Source of the DNA: Isoetes taiwanensis
Taxonomy: Eukaryota > Streptophyta > Lycopodiopsida > Isoetales > Isoetaceae
Assembly: GCA_021234155.1 (NCBI GenBank)
Contig: JAJEKV010000168.1
Coordinates: 489,352 to 553,351, forward strand
Length of the DNA: 64,000 nucleotides
Direction: 5' to 3'
Shown here: one piece after another, positions 23,466-36,214 of the stretch
Layout of the letters: every line of letters begins with the position of its first letter
Position numbering within the stretch: the first letter of the stretch is position 1
Notes under the pieces: model-generated
What the model was told of the DNA's origin: nothing
The model's database searches: none
What the model saw: only the letters and a program-made list of their open reading frames with translations
Translations under genes and position numbers: made by a program

Positions 23466-26290
23466 ATGACTGTTGTTCGATATTTTCATAGAAGACTAAA
23501 GCGATTGGAAGAATTGTTATATAAGTTCTTCCAATGTGTGTCATACATGATAACGGTGGTGGAGTTTCAAAAGCATGGGCTCCTGCACGCGCATCTTGTG
23601 TTGCATACCGAGCTAGATATGCCGATAGAGTGTGTAGATGACATTATATCTGCAAAACTACCAATCAATCCAATTTTTTGTGGCCAAATTTAAAAATTTA
23701 TGACACATAGGCATACTGATCGGTGCTCTCCGGATCAGTCTCCATGTTGTTACAACAATCCAAAACCAATCAATACAACAACACATCTTGATTTAAAGGG
23801 ATACGTGCAATACAGGCGGAGGAGCATAGATGATACATAGATAGTACCATACAATGCATTTTTGCTCTATGAACTCGATTGCCATATTATGGTTGAGATC
23901 GCGTCTACTATGCATGTACCATACAATGCATTTTTGCTCTATGAACTCGATTTCCATATTATGGTTGACATCGCGTCTACTATGCACATCTTTTCTTTAT
24001 ATGGCTACATATATAAGGGTTTTGATACAACTAGATTCTAAATAACTCGAGAGAGGCATGCAGGTGGAGAACCATCATCGGTCCATAACGAGCAAGGCGT
24101 TAGTAGCAAGAACCTAAATCTCGATACAGTGCAGGTTTCTGGACACAACTTTCAAGGCCAGACTGCCACACCAAACAACAGGAATGAGCTATGTGACTAT
24201 TGAAGGCACACTATCTTTCTGCCATGGACGCGACATAACAAACAAGTCCCCTGCTGTAAAATGCTTGCCTCTTCATCTGCTGCGACCGAATACAAGGTCA
24301 TTACTAGATCGTTACTTTTTGCGGCCTCTTGATCAGGTATTTGATACATATGAACAATGCACATTGACAACATATAGTCCGACATTAGCATCCGAACTTG
24401 TATCTTACATGGAACAAGGACGTAAAGGTTTTACAAAAACATTGTGAGGAAAAGGTCAAGACAAAATGCATTGGTATGTAGAATATTTTGCTTCTACCTG
24501 TGGTTGGCGAGGAATTCTACCAAGGGCGACTTTGTTGCATCGCCCCGCAAGGTCTTGGGGACGAGCTAAAGATAGTCAATGGTCACTATGAGACATATCA
24601 ACAGTCAGAGAAGCCGAGGGTTTGATCATGGCATTACAATGAAGCAACACTAGTTATGGAGGAGGCAGCTTCTTTATTATTGAGTTTCGCATGCCTATGT
24701 TTTCTTTTTGCTATGTTATTGCTCGACTAAGGACCAAATATGGAGCTATAGACTAGGTTCCAAGCAATCGACGAAAGCACCACCTACTAGACTAATATAT
24801 CCAAATGATGAGTCGATTGCCTTCAATGAGTCCCTCCATTTAATCAACAACATTCTAACACAACATAGTACCAACATCATGGCATTTGGCCTCCAACTCC
24901 AACCTCGTGTTGGGAGAGATGTCATGCATGAGCTACGGAAATTTTCTGACCAATGGCTTATTTAAATATCGCCGCCAGAATGTCGAAAGGTGATGAAAAC
25001 GATCAGCAAACAATACACGATTTCATTCCTGTGTGGTTAGGATTGCCACAAAGCAACCAACCAATATCACCAACCAATATCATAGATGGAAAAGCAGGTA
25101 GACAAAAATTATTTCTCTTGAATTGCATATGCCTGTCTATACGAGGCAACCGAGATATAGTGCTTCCATGTGGTACAACGGCATTAGCTGCCCACCAATA
25201 CCCAGGTGGACTAACAACCCACTCGCTTTTCCAGATACCCCTTGAGGAAAACAATGCAAGGCTCCACTCGATGATAGATCGTGAATTAGGAGCAGCAGAT
25301 CTATTGATTGTGGCTAGGGTTATCATTTGGGATGAGTTCCCCATGGCTAACAAAGCTATCATAGAAAGCGTCGATCACTTACTGCAACGACTGTGTAGAA
25401 ATAATCTCGCGTTTGGAGTCAAACACTTCATTGCTTCTGGAGACTTCAGGCAGATTGCGTCCATCGTCAAGGGGCGAGGAAGAGTTGCAACATATAGTGC
25501 ATCCATAAAATCATCAATGCTATGGAAGAGTTTACGTGTCTTAAAATTGGAAGAACCTATCAGAAATGCAGATGATCCTGAACTACGGCAATTTTTTGAC
25601 CGCATAGGAGAGGACTGGGAGCAATCCACAGTCTTGCTGACATCTTCAACACAACTACGATCGTAGCAGATACGATTGAATTCATGTATTCCTCCAACAT
25701 CCTTCAAGACCCAACAACATGCAAGAAACGTGACTTCCTCTCGCCAATCAATAAGAGCATTGATAACTTCAACTATTGCATCCTGGATAGAGTTTCTGGT
25801 TATGAAAAAATTACAAACCATGATCATGTATCCGAACAACATGAAATCATACACGATCCCGCATATGCAACGTTACACATTCTGGAATACCCAATCACGA
25901 GCTCAAGCTTAAGGTGGGTGGTATATGTCATATTATAAAATGACTAGACATGGAAAAGGGCCTTGTGAATAATGCAAGGAAAGTTTGTAATGGTGAAGGT
26001 ACTAGACGAAGCACGGACAATGAATCTCTAGAGCTGATTTCTTCTACCAACTAGATAATCGACCTTGAACCATACATAGAAGGCAATTGCCCCTTCGATT
26101 ATCTTACTCGACCACTTTCAATAGTTGTCAGGGGCTGAAGTTAGATCGTGTCATCATCGATCTCCGTACCGAGGTGTTTGCACATGGCCAGCTATACACG
26201 GCGTTCACTCGCACGGTGCTCATCCTCCTTTCGCCAGAGAACACGGTGAGGCGCACCAAGAATATCGTCTACAGAGAGCTACTCTTATGA
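23466..26290 (+). mobile_element. Helitron relic (Rep/PIF1-like helicase)
   Basis: Coding fragments occur in Helitron order on one strand. 23466-23693 has VEFQKHGLLHAHLVLHTE and CVDDIISAKLP, the Helitron-like N domain with the two-His HUH motif. 24184-24447 has YEQCTLTTYSPTLASELVSY. 24953-25666 is PIF1-like helicase with LLNCICLSIRGNRDIVLPC, VIIWDEFPMANK and FIASGDFRQIASIVKGR. 25684-25938 has NKSIDNFNYCILDRVSGYEK. 26087-26290 has LRLSYSTTFNSCQGLKLDRV and FAHGQLYTAFTR (motif VI). The Walker A loop is damaged (DGKAGRQKLF in place of a GxxGxGKT). Frames are broken by stops and shifts, and a 72-bp internal duplication lies near 23844-23990. Neither a 5' TC nor a 3' CTRR hairpin end was located. 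Confidence 0.85.
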
Positions 26291-26690
26291 TGAGGTACTA
26301 TTTCTTAATCCATCCTTTGATCATGCAAGTCAATAACTCTAAAGAAAAATATGCACACCGATCTGGACTTCCAGTAAGGTACGTCTTAACCTTCTACATG
26401 TACCATCTTACAATCCTGGGTGATGGATGCCCTGTTGTTCAATTATCGTTAGGCATATTAAGAATATCGTCTTCCTTTGTACAGGTGATCAACAGACATA
26501 AAGAATATCATGCACCGGAGTAGACTTCGATCAAGGTATGCCCTAACCTTTCACATGTACCAACTTCCAAGCCCGGATAATAGGTGGTCTGCTGTTTGAT
26601 TACCATGAGATGTCATTGACCCACTTCCATTAATTTAAAGAAAATAAAAAACAGAGGGAATGGATAGAGGGAGGGAGATTTGTAAAAGGC
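26291..26690. other. Non-coding flank of the Helitron
   Basis: Contains two diverged copies of a roughly 170-bp unit (near 26330-26400 and 26490-26560, sharing AAGGTACGTCTTAACC/AAGGTATGCCCTAACC and CACATGTACCA). No gene. Confidence 0.4.
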
Positions 26691-26692
26691 AT

Positions 26693-27000
26693 TCATTGCA
26701 GTGTTCGTCTAGTGGTCAGGCCATTGGTTATAGGCAACCCCCACCCAGACTCAAAACCCACTGACTATCATTGGATGATGCAAAAACAAAGGGTGGACAA
26801 AAAAAAAACCCACCGCGGTAATGGTCAGGACATTGGTCATGGACGACCCCCACCCAGGCTTAAAACCCACTGACACACACCGGGTGGTGCAGAATAAAGA
26901 ATGGACAAGAAATCCCACTGCGGTTGTGGTCTAGTGGTCAGGCCATTGGTAATGGGTGGCCCTCATTCAAGCTCAGAACCCACTGGCTCCCACTGAGTGG
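26693..27000 (+). repeat. Three tandem tRNA-like units (SINE heads)
   Basis: Three units of about 110-125 bp each contain an A-box-like TCTAGTGGTCAGGCCATTGG and a degenerate B-box (CTCAAAACCCACTG type). The first and third keep GTCTAGTGGTCAGG, as in tRNA-Glu/Asp heads; the second has lost part of it. Units are separated by A-rich runs. This matches tRNA-derived SINE structure repeated in tandem. No foldable, complete tRNA is present, so I do not call a tRNA gene. Confidence 0.6.
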
Positions 27001-27009
27001 TAAAAAAGA

Positions 27010-28171
27010 AAAAACAGAAAAAAGAGAGAGGTAAAAGAATAGAATAGAATGAAGTGGGCGAAATGGGAATCTCATGGTACTTGAAATAACACCCACCTAT
27101 CATACGGGTACGAGACCATATGGCAACAGTGTAGGTCCAAGTTCTACATGTTCTTGAATTATATATCATATGCGCCGCGATAAGTTTCTTGTAGTCAGTA
27201 AATTATTATGAATCTTGATATCTGTAGCTAGCACAAGTCTATATGTAAATATTAAACTAGTGTAAAACTATGCTGTTTAAGCAAGCATATTTTGGTCTAG
27301 TAATGGCAAATGGAAGCATCTCGTTCTACTCTTTGGACCTCTTAGTTCTGGAAGCTTAGTGCCAACTTGCTTGATTGTCCAACAATGTCATTACTTTTAC
27401 TGATGGTGTTCCTGAACCAATTTTGGCTATTTTTACCGATGGTGTTCCTAATTCTTATTTTGAACCTTCTTTTGGCTGTAACATCTCACTAAATCTCATT
27501 AAAAACATGGGTCATTAGCAGATCATGCATTCGAGATACACTTAAAACTACTCTTGAAGTCAATTACAAATTGTAGTTCTTAGCAAAAATACTTTTTTTT
27601 TTTACACCTTGGACGTCTTATTTCTAGTTCCCATTTACCACAGAAGTCTTTCAGAATTTCGTTGCCCACAATCCTTGCTGATTTTGACACGAACTAGTTT
27701 CATTGCCCACAGTCCTTGCTGATTTTGACACGAACTAGTTGCCTTGTACAAAGATATCAAGATCATTTTTGAGGATGATTGGCGTTTGGAAGAAGATACT
27801 TCTTGGCACATGATAGGCTTAAAATGAATTCTATATGTACAAAGTGGGGCCTTACTCCTGAACAATTTCTTGTGTTATGGTGCAATTAAGAGAAGTCAAC
27901 TCATGCCATCTCTGCTTCTGTTCAATGCAAATCCATATATGATTGCATGGAATACTTTACTACTTCAATAGTTTCAGGTCTTCATTTTCATTAACTTCAC
28001 CGCATTCACACGCTAATTCTATGATTTCACTACGTTTTAGAGGGCAACCCTCTGTTGCGCCAGCGACTTGTTTGTTTATAATTGTGATGGAGGCAGGAGT
28101 AACTCTGCTAAAAGTTGATAAAAATGAATCAAGATTGAGATGTACAATTCTGCTATTTTATTTGTTTTCAA
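27010..28171. other. Downstream flank of the HHP gene
   Basis: AT-rich, without a supported gene. A 42-bp tandem pair lies at about 27660-27740 (TTGCCCACARTCCTTGCTG..ACGAACTAGTT). The part nearest 28171 is presumably the 3' untranslated region of the HHP gene. Confidence 0.45.
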
Positions 28172-30485
28172 TTACAAATTACAACCCTTCACATCTCTCC
28201 ATTTCAGATAAAGCAGGCCTGCATGATAATGAGTATATGCTCCTGCAACAACTAGAACATGGAAGAGTTGATGACTATGACCAGCAATATCAAATCTACC
28301 TGGTTTCCACCTCTCTGGTATTCTAGTTGCATATAACAACGCCCCAAGCCCATAAAATAGACCCATTGCAATTTCATAAACAGTAGTTGTAATCACCACA
28401 GGCTCATCCCCATGCACGACCAATTTATGCAACACAGGAGCGACACCTGACACGCCCATTCCAAAAAATAATGCTGCTCTGAAAGTCCGATACTTAGATG
28501 ATTGAAAAAATGGGAGCAAAGAAACAAGGATAGCTGCAAGCCCCATAACAGTTATTGTTATCAGGTACAGATTTCTCCAAGCTGGGCTGCACATAAAAGA
28601 ATAGTAGACCGGAGGATAGAAGGATGCAGATATTAAACCAGCAATTCCTGCATAATCAAGACGTAACATCATAGAAGACATCGCCTCTGAATGACATGAT
28701 AGTAGATGGCATGACGTGCTTGAAAGAAGGCAGAACATAGCCCCTCCTAAGAAGATAAAAAATGGCCACCGAGTAATTGGTCTCCCAAATACCTCAACCA
28801 TACTTGCAACATCATCCTTTATTGTTTGCTGGCAAAGGAAAGAGCACATGCATTAGATTCGTCCCCCATTAAAATAAATGATCAAAGTAAGCATACCATG
28901 AATGAATAATGTCAGCACCACTAGTTCTACAAATATTAAAAAACAGAAAAAGTGACCTCATATATATTTGAATTACAAAATGTAGAGGCCTCTTTTGCAA
29001 GAGACTTGTAACCAGAATAGATAAAAATGAATGAATAAACAGATTTCCATGGCTAAAACCAACAAATTCCCATATCCAAACAAAATACCTTGATGCTAGA
29101 CATATAAATATACAAGGTTCTGTGCAGCTAGCCTTTAAAACTGGGGGAATATCCATTTGTCAACAAGATGACTAGATTATTGCCGCTCTCCATTTCCACG
29201 TAACTAATGATCTTATAGCAATCCCCGATGAGATTGTAAACTTACATCATATCACGCATACGTTTCTATATCACATGTACATTTAAGGAATAGGAAAACA
29301 TCAGATGGTAACAAAAACACTTACCAAGATGCATTGTTCTGTCCGGTTAGATGTCAATGCTTCTGGAAGGCAGTTGGAAACCATCTCCAACAGATGCCAA
29401 TGTGGCAGTGATGGCAATGAAGGTAAAGATGGAAGTGAAGTGATTAATCCTGACTGTAACCTATGTAAATTTGGTAAACTTGGCAAGCTAGGAAGCTCAA
29501 CCACTTTAGGAATCATTGCCGCTGTGTAGATTGTGAGAAACAAAAAGAGAAAAAAGCCAATTAAATGCCTGGAAAATAAAACAAAGAATTTAGCCAGGAA
29601 CCTCCCAAAAGCAATTATAGACTTGAACAAATGGCATTAAACTGCATAAATATACCTTAATAGTGAATGGCTCATCTTCATCCTTTATGTTTGCACTACC
29701 TTTCTAAAGCATGTGACGGATCCTAAACATGCATAATGTGAATGATTGTGGCCTAACAAACTAAAGAGTTCAAGCAAGAAATAATTGAATTTCCTACAAG
29801 TGTCGTTGATGTTGCCACAAGGAATACAGGCTATATGTGTTTAGAGTGGTTTTACACACACGCCTTACTGGTCGCTTATAACCGTTAGTAGGAATCATGC
29901 ATCAGAATTTTAAACTAGTAGGAGGTAATTTTTTTCTCTCCTTAAACGGACTATGAAGTTTAATTACAGTATTATCATAGACTCTATTTTTGCCTCGTGG
30001 GGACCAATTCAAAGCCGCCCAATAACCAGTGATGTGAAAGTAAACGAACTCGACAACAGAAAAAAAAAAACAAAGATAATGATAAGATGTTTCCTAGAGA
30101 CAGATATGCCAGTCGACTTAAAAATCCTTAACTGCTTTTAAACTCTAATCTGTATTCCACACCACACCGCAGATAAATGAGGTGCCGAATTGAAAGAAAG
30201 AAAAACCATTTCAGGGCAGGATCAAACGGGGAATTCTGCAAAGTTTCGACAGAAAGACACAAATAGGATTACTCACGTCCATATATTAAGCGTTTCGTTG
30301 TGGATAGAGAAGATGCTGAGCAAGGTTTGTTTGAGGGGCCAATCCGCTCTATAGTGGCGCAATATATACTCATTATCTCTGAGGTAATACGGCAAAGAAT
30401 GAAAATCCACCAACTGATGCTTGTGTTTAACCTTCTTCCATAGCCTAGTTCCAGCCCCTTCACTTTCCTCCGGCGACGCTGCCAT
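28172..30485 (-). CDS. Heptahelical transmembrane protein (PAQR/adiponectin-receptor family), three exons
   Basis: Exons on the minus strand are 30485-30277, 29568-29325 and 28828-28172, encoding 369 aa. Donors are GTGAGT and GTAAGT, acceptors TTTTCCAG and TTTGCCAG, and phases agree (Thr split across intron 1). Residues 30-70 hold YYLRDNEYILRHYR and FSIHNETLNIWT, followed by HLIGFFLFLFLTIYT (TM1). The third exon carries SSTSCHLLSCHSE and DYAGI, further TM segments, IPERWKPGRFDIAGHSHQ and FHVLVVAGAYTHYHAG. These give the His residues that bind zinc in PAQR proteins. Length and the cytosolic N-terminus match plant HHP1-HHP4-type proteins, which sit in membranes and are linked to hormone/sugar or stress signalling. 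A Leu-Pro-Ser repeat (LPSLPSLP) fills the loop after TM1. No break is visible. This is the only clearly intact gene in the window. Which HHP paralogue it is cannot be decided. Confidence 0.93.
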
Positions 30486-30623
30486 CGTTCTGTAAGACTG
30501 TAACAAAAAGGGCTCTGTTGGATCTTAAATTTTGTAACTTTAGGCGCCTACGCGGCCTAAGCAGATACGGACACGTGGTAAGACAATGTTTTAAGATTAA
30601 CTCTAACTCCTTTCCTTTATCCG

Positions 30624-31797
30624 ATGGCCCATGCTTTTTTTTTTGAAGGTAAGAAAAATTTTATTAAAGATAGGAAGAATTACATCATAGGTCTCACATA
30701 GACCAGAAAAGAATTTAAGCACAAAAAGATCTCATGTAGATCGATTTCATATCCATAATTCCCTGCATTAACTGCCTTTTCTCAACATCTTCTTCTATCT
30801 AAACAAGACTACATGATTAAAACCAATCTTCCCTGCTTAGATAAAAAAATACTACAGAGCTTAGCACAAGCTTTCCGTAAACCGCAGATAAGTCGAATGC
30901 TCCAAAAACCTCTTGCAAAACCGAAAATGAAGAGAAAAGAGTCAAGAGTAATCACCACCTCTCCAAGATCGCCGTAGAAGCCCAACCGCTTCAAACTATG
31001 ATCCGATTCAGCAATTTTTCTACGCACGCGAAATTAAAGGAGATGTCGCGATTGCCTGGATGTGCCACCAAATTTTACCCAGAAGCTAGACACACGCCAA
31101 AGACCAAAACCTCCCTAAATTTTGGTTCATGATATCCGAATCGATATGGAAGCTGCCTTCCCGACACGCTTATCTCCCTAGCTCGGAATCTCGTAGTAAA
31201 AATTAAGCATTCTCGCTCCTAAACCGTGAAATCAAATCAAGAATTTACCCCCTCACTCCTTCCCCAACAACATTCTTAGATCTTTCCACTAGAAAGAAAG
31301 AGCAAGAGGAAAGGGGAAAAGCCAAAGATTCAAGATCCACCATAGATTAGACCGCCTGTAATATATTTACATGAAAACCGCTTCTTCACGCTTCACGCTA
31401 AAAATCACTACCTTATAGGTCAGATGCCTTTTCTGGATCTTGATAAACAAGAAAATTGTAAATTCCGTAAAAACTTACATGATCTTGCTCATCCATTAGC
31501 AAATCGGGCCACGCTAGTGGCATCGCAAAAAACATTAGGACCGCCTTTGAAGCAAGTTGTCGCAAGCACTTAACATTCTTTAAAGAAAAGAAAGATCCAC
31601 CAAACCGATGGCAAAACCCCGCTAGTATCCGGGCTTCAATCTCGACCGCAAGGAGTACCGGGCAAAGGTTTTAATCGTGGAAGAGGAGGGCTGTCCCTTC
31701 CCCTTGTCAGCTCTAGCCGCAGACGGAGGCGACAGCCCAAAAATACCAAGAACCATTTTCCTTAATGAGAGTTTTTATCGCCATGGCCCATGCTTTT
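30624..31797 (-). mobile_element. Retroposon with 15-bp target-site duplication
   Basis: ATGGCCCATGCTTTT occurs at 30624-30638 and again at 31783-31797. Between them, the left end is a T-run followed by GAAGG (a poly-A tail on the minus strand), as left by L1-type target-primed reverse transcription. The body is about 1.14 kb. Read on the minus strand, a short frame near the 5' end (about 31757-31623) begins MVLGIFGLSPPSAARADKGK. No RT or EN is recognisable, so it is a 5'-truncated or internally deleted LINE, or a retrocopy of a transcript. It sits about 140 bp upstream of the HHP start codon, so it may affect that promoter. Confidence 0.7.
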
Positions 31798-33400
31798 GCG
31801 CAAGAAGCTAAAGACGTTGTACTCTAGCGATGGCTACGGCGATGTTACTTCTGCTTTGTTAAAATTCTTCAGGTAAGCTCAAAAGTTCTTACAAGCGATT
31901 CAGAGTTGCTGCTAAAATCAACGTTGCCTCAGTTGCTAGAAAGATTAACAAGGTGCTGCGCACGGAGGGTTGCCCTCCGTGGCCTGAGGGTGAGGTGGCT
32001 TAAATCATACTTCATCACAATCAATCAGAATTGCTAATTTAAGACAATCCAATATTTGATACCATGACATTATGAAGATTGGCCTGAAGAAATCTCTGAT
32101 CCTCGTCAAGTTATAACATACATGTTAGATGGACATTGGAAAAATAAAAAACGTAGACTGTGAGTCCCATCTTCCAAAAATTATATGGACTTTGTTATCT
32201 TGTATGTTATATCTTCAGTGACCATATTTATTTCTATAATAACATTCTGTTAATGAACACTTAATTTCAAGAGGTTTTATCTTGTGTAGAGATGATTAAA
32301 CCCAAGCTAGAAACCCCAAGTCCCAACAGCCCCAGCTGTATACTCGATCAAGCTTGTTATTCCAAATATTTGGTTTGCAAATTCGCAATCAAGATCTTTG
32401 CTTGAAGGAAAATTATGTCCATGATAGAACAAGAGAAAACATTCATTCACTGTCCCAATGCATCATCTTCAATGCTTTGATTGAGTTCGAGAACATTGCT
32501 GCAGGGCTCTTTGATTTATATTCGATCTAGTTGTTCCTAAGCATATTTCTTAAGAAATGGTTCTTGGAATGCTAGATTTCTGCCTTGAAATGTAATAATG
32601 TGTCTCCAGATCCTTCAAGGATGTTGCTAACTGTTCACCAACTGACATCAGAGCATTTGAATAATTTTAAAAGATACACAATACATTGTATTTTGACCAA
32701 GGGCATCTCAAGAAATTATCAAAACTCGGGGGTATGTGGTAAAAAAATTTGTTAAAACATAAGGTGTAGTTATTCCCTAATACCCATAAGCCAAAGCAAA
32801 CTGAAAAGTATGTTTGAGTTTTCTCTATTTTTCAAACATATAAGGGTGATCGCCTTTACTCAAAGGAACTACCTCACGACAAGCTATAAAGAATCATTCA
32901 ACATTAGGACAAGGGCCAAGTATAGTGGTCAGTACGAGGGCTAAATTGGTCGCATTTTGTCATATCAGTACAAGCGCTACGTTTTCCCAAATATAGTCAT
33001 TCTTGCTTGAGGCCGCATTTTGCCAAATATAGCATTCTTTGTGATTTTTCTGGACCAGCATAATATGTAGCCAGAGATTGAGCATTATTTGGCAACCTTC
33101 CAATCATCCTAAAATCCAGAAGCCAATTTAACAATTTAGATGAGGTATTTAAGATTCTTAAAGAGCAGATGCTGCAATAGGATGACATAAAAGTCCACAA
33201 TTTAAACGTCACATGCATCTTGCCTGATTATTATCACATAATATAATCAAATTCCTGCCTTATTTAAGTTATCGAACTGTGAACGCCAATAGAAACATTT
33301 TGACAAACTCAAGTTATTTTATACGTCTAAGAACATTGAAATTACCAAAAGTCATACACATTTACACTGAGTTCACGATATATCCAAGAAAAATTATATG
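31798..33400. other. Non-coding stretch
   Basis: AT-rich intergenic sequence with no supported gene, RNA or element terminus. The short minus frame at 32997-33218 is not accepted. Confidence 0.45.
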
Positions 33401-33418
33401 TTAATCCCATCGATCCGA

Positions 33419-33488
33419 GCCATCGGATCGCCATTCTGGGAAGGGACGAGCGCCTATATTAGGCCATCTCCGTCTTTGGCCCAGTTAT
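33419..33488 (+). repeat. 70-bp direct repeat, copy 1
   Basis: An exact match to 42449-42518 in the same orientation, starting GCCATCGGATCGCCATTCTG. The similarity continues with mismatches into GCGTCTTCTCAC..CTCTTCTTCTCCTCTCGTG. The repeat ends next to a possible exon. Confidence 0.9.
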
Positions 33489-33530
33489 CGGCGTCTTCTC
33501 ACAGCAGCTCTTCTTCTCCTCTCGTGGCTT

Positions 33531-33639
33531 CAATGGCCTTTCGACCGACGGATTTCTTCACCAGCTTCTCTACTGATCCCTGTCTCCACCTCCTCGCAAC
33601 CGGCATCTTCCTGGCGAGTTTGATCGTCCTTCTTTGGAA
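33531..33639 (+). other. Possible first exon with a membrane segment
   Basis: ATG at 33531 opens MAFRPTDFFTSFSTDPCLHL followed by LATGIFLASLIVLLWK, a likely transmembrane or signal-anchor helix, and then AAG|GTACGC, a good donor. It looks like exon 1 of a membrane protein, but no downstream exon was found. The leader belongs to the repeat shared with 42449-42560, so it may instead be part of that repeat. Confidence 0.25.
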
Positions 33640-33699
33640 GGTACGCTTCCTTGCTTTCATGCTTAGCTTTATTCTTACAGATTTTTTGTTCTATCATTT

Positions 33700-36200
33700 T
33701 CTCTTCGTGCTCGCATGGTTTCTCTTTGTTTCGCTTGCATGTTGAGTTTTTGGTGCAATGTGCTATTCTATGGTTACAAGACGGTTGGGTTGACGGTAAT
33801 TATGGTTTCAAGTTCTAGGTTGGATGTTTTGCATTCTTGTTCGGGTCTCACGGGTTCATTTTCCCGGTATTGGTTGCTCTCTGAATGGTTGATCGCTTTT
33901 GCCGGGGAGTGCTTTTTAGTATTCTTGAGTCGCTCGACAGAGCTATTGGTCATGAGCTTATCCACGTGGCTAGTTAAATTTGATTTAGTGTAGCTAGTTT
34001 TGTGAAGATTGCTAGATTTGTGTTGGGTGATACCACGATGTCTGAGTGCATGGTCGATTCCATAGCCGGATTTGTTGTTGCCAATTCCACACCCAATTTT
34101 CCTTGAATTGAATTCGAAATCCGTAAGCGAAAGCTTAGCCCCACAAAAATCTAATTTTTTCTCGACATTTGTTGTGCCGGATTATGTGAGACATGATCGG
34201 GATTGCCGCATATTCATTAGCATACCCGTGAGCATCCGCTGAGTTTGTCGTGATGCCCTTTTTTTTCCCTCATTGGGTTGATTCGGGCTTCTTGTTTTCA
34301 TTTTTCTGATTCGCATTTCTCATCGCCTCCGGTTGGGTTTCCCTCTCATAATCCAATTGCCGCTAGGCTTGTCTCAGGATCCCGGTTCCATTCCCTCGCC
34401 GCTTAGTTCTCATCCCTTAGATTTCTAGCTTTCCATACCCCGCCTTTCTTTCGGTTTCTTGTGCCATTCGCTCTTCCCTCTCAGGCATTACCATCGTTCC
34501 TCTTTAAGTTTTCCCGCCACAGCCCTTTTTTTCCGCTTTTGCTTTTGGCCTACAAATTTTTTCCAGATACCTTTTTGGTTTTTTCACAGTTCGATCGCCG
34601 TTCCTTTGCCCCTTTTGTTCCGCTTACCATTTTCCCCTGTTGATTTTTCCTCCCTTTTCACCACCTCCGAGATTGCTACGACGACGCACCATCTTTACAC
34701 ATCCGATTTGGGAGCCTTGGATCCCTATGCTCGCAATGCCTTGCAACTTGAACATGCGCATTGACCGGCCTCGGCGAGTTTTTCGGGCGCCACCTTTATG
34801 CGCTTTTTTTTCCCGCCGCCAGTCGGTGTTCCGCCATAGACTTGTCGATCCGCTCGGTTCGCTTTTCTTCGGGACATCATTCTACAATGGGGTTTTCGCC
34901 CCACGCCCCATTCAGCTTGCATGAGTTTTTTGCTCATCTTGACCTAATATCCTCTCGCAATTTCTTCCCACTTATCCGCCATTCCTTGGGGTTGATGGCA
35001 TGATTGTCCCGACCTTTGGGCAGTGTGTTTTTGTTTTGGGCTTTGGCATTGTCTAGGTGTTGACGCCATCTATTGAATAATCTGGAATTAGACCATGTTT
35101 TGCTTTTCACGTTTATGTCTTTTCTTGTTTTTAGATCATAAACGCCAAAATATTGTGGGTTTCTTGCCAATTCCTATATGTGCTTAATTTTATTAAGATT
35201 TGTTATGCGCCAAGGCCGCGAACATTTCTCTTGAAGGGAAAATAAGAAGAGACCTTATGGAAAAGAAATTCGATGCGACCACCACAGTGAACATTTCTCA
35301 AGAAGGAATTAAGAGACCTGGTGTCAACTGTAATAGATCCTAAACATTATTTTATTAAATTTGAATGTCGAATTTGTTAAATTCCTTCAATTTTCTACAT
35401 TTCGTCTAGACTTCGTCAAGTTGCCTCGACATTGCATCGTATCCCGTTCTCAAAATTATTCTGGAATTGCTCATTATTCCCAAGGTCTTTCAAGAACTCA
35501 AGAGCTTTTAAAAAGGTCAAACGTGAGAGCATGAAAGGTAATGCATAATGCTTACAAATTGGCATAATTATACATTTTATAGCACACTTGATTCAGTGTA
35601 AAAGTCATGGCCAGGGCAAAAGTCTTTGGTAAGCCTTGCTATTTTTTATGTCCATTGCATTGGTATCGCATGGAATAATTGGAAATAATTCCTATGGCAT
35701 CATAGTGTGTGCACACATTAAATCTAATACAGTAGGGTCGACATTTTATATTTTACACGCATTGTTCTTGTTTCACACACATTGGCTGGGCATTTTTTCC
35801 AATTTTAAATAGATAGCGTGTGTTGCCACATTATCATAGCCAAATTAAATAGGTTTTTATTTCAAATTTCCATCGACTTGCCACCTCATTTGAGCATTAA
35901 GGCCTATCACATTCACAACCTTGCATTTGAAATCATCACTGACATAAACTATAATTCCTCAACTATAACACATACCTCAATCATCTTGTAACTTTTTTTA
36001 GTATAAAACTTGCACGTTAAGTTTACTCGCCTCCAATCTTACTTATCGTTCTCATAACCAAGAGAAGCAAATAGAAATTGAGCATCACAAGTTGATAACA
36101 TTTCATAGACGGATTTTATATGCACCAAGCAAGGCCATCCAAGAAGAGGCAAAAGGCTTATTATTTACTAAATGCTATTATTTACTAAATCCTCCACCTC
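33700..36200. other. Non-coding, pyrimidine-rich then AT-rich
   Basis: The part from 34250 to 35000 is strongly T/C-rich on the plus strand; its long frames are composition artefacts with no domain. The rest is AT-rich without supported features. Confidence 0.4.
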
Positions 36201-36214
36201 AAAAATTCTTCCAA

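Noticed and set aside
26693-27000. Functional tRNA genes
   Set aside because: The A-box-like blocks are good, but the B boxes are degenerate and no acceptor stem pairs.
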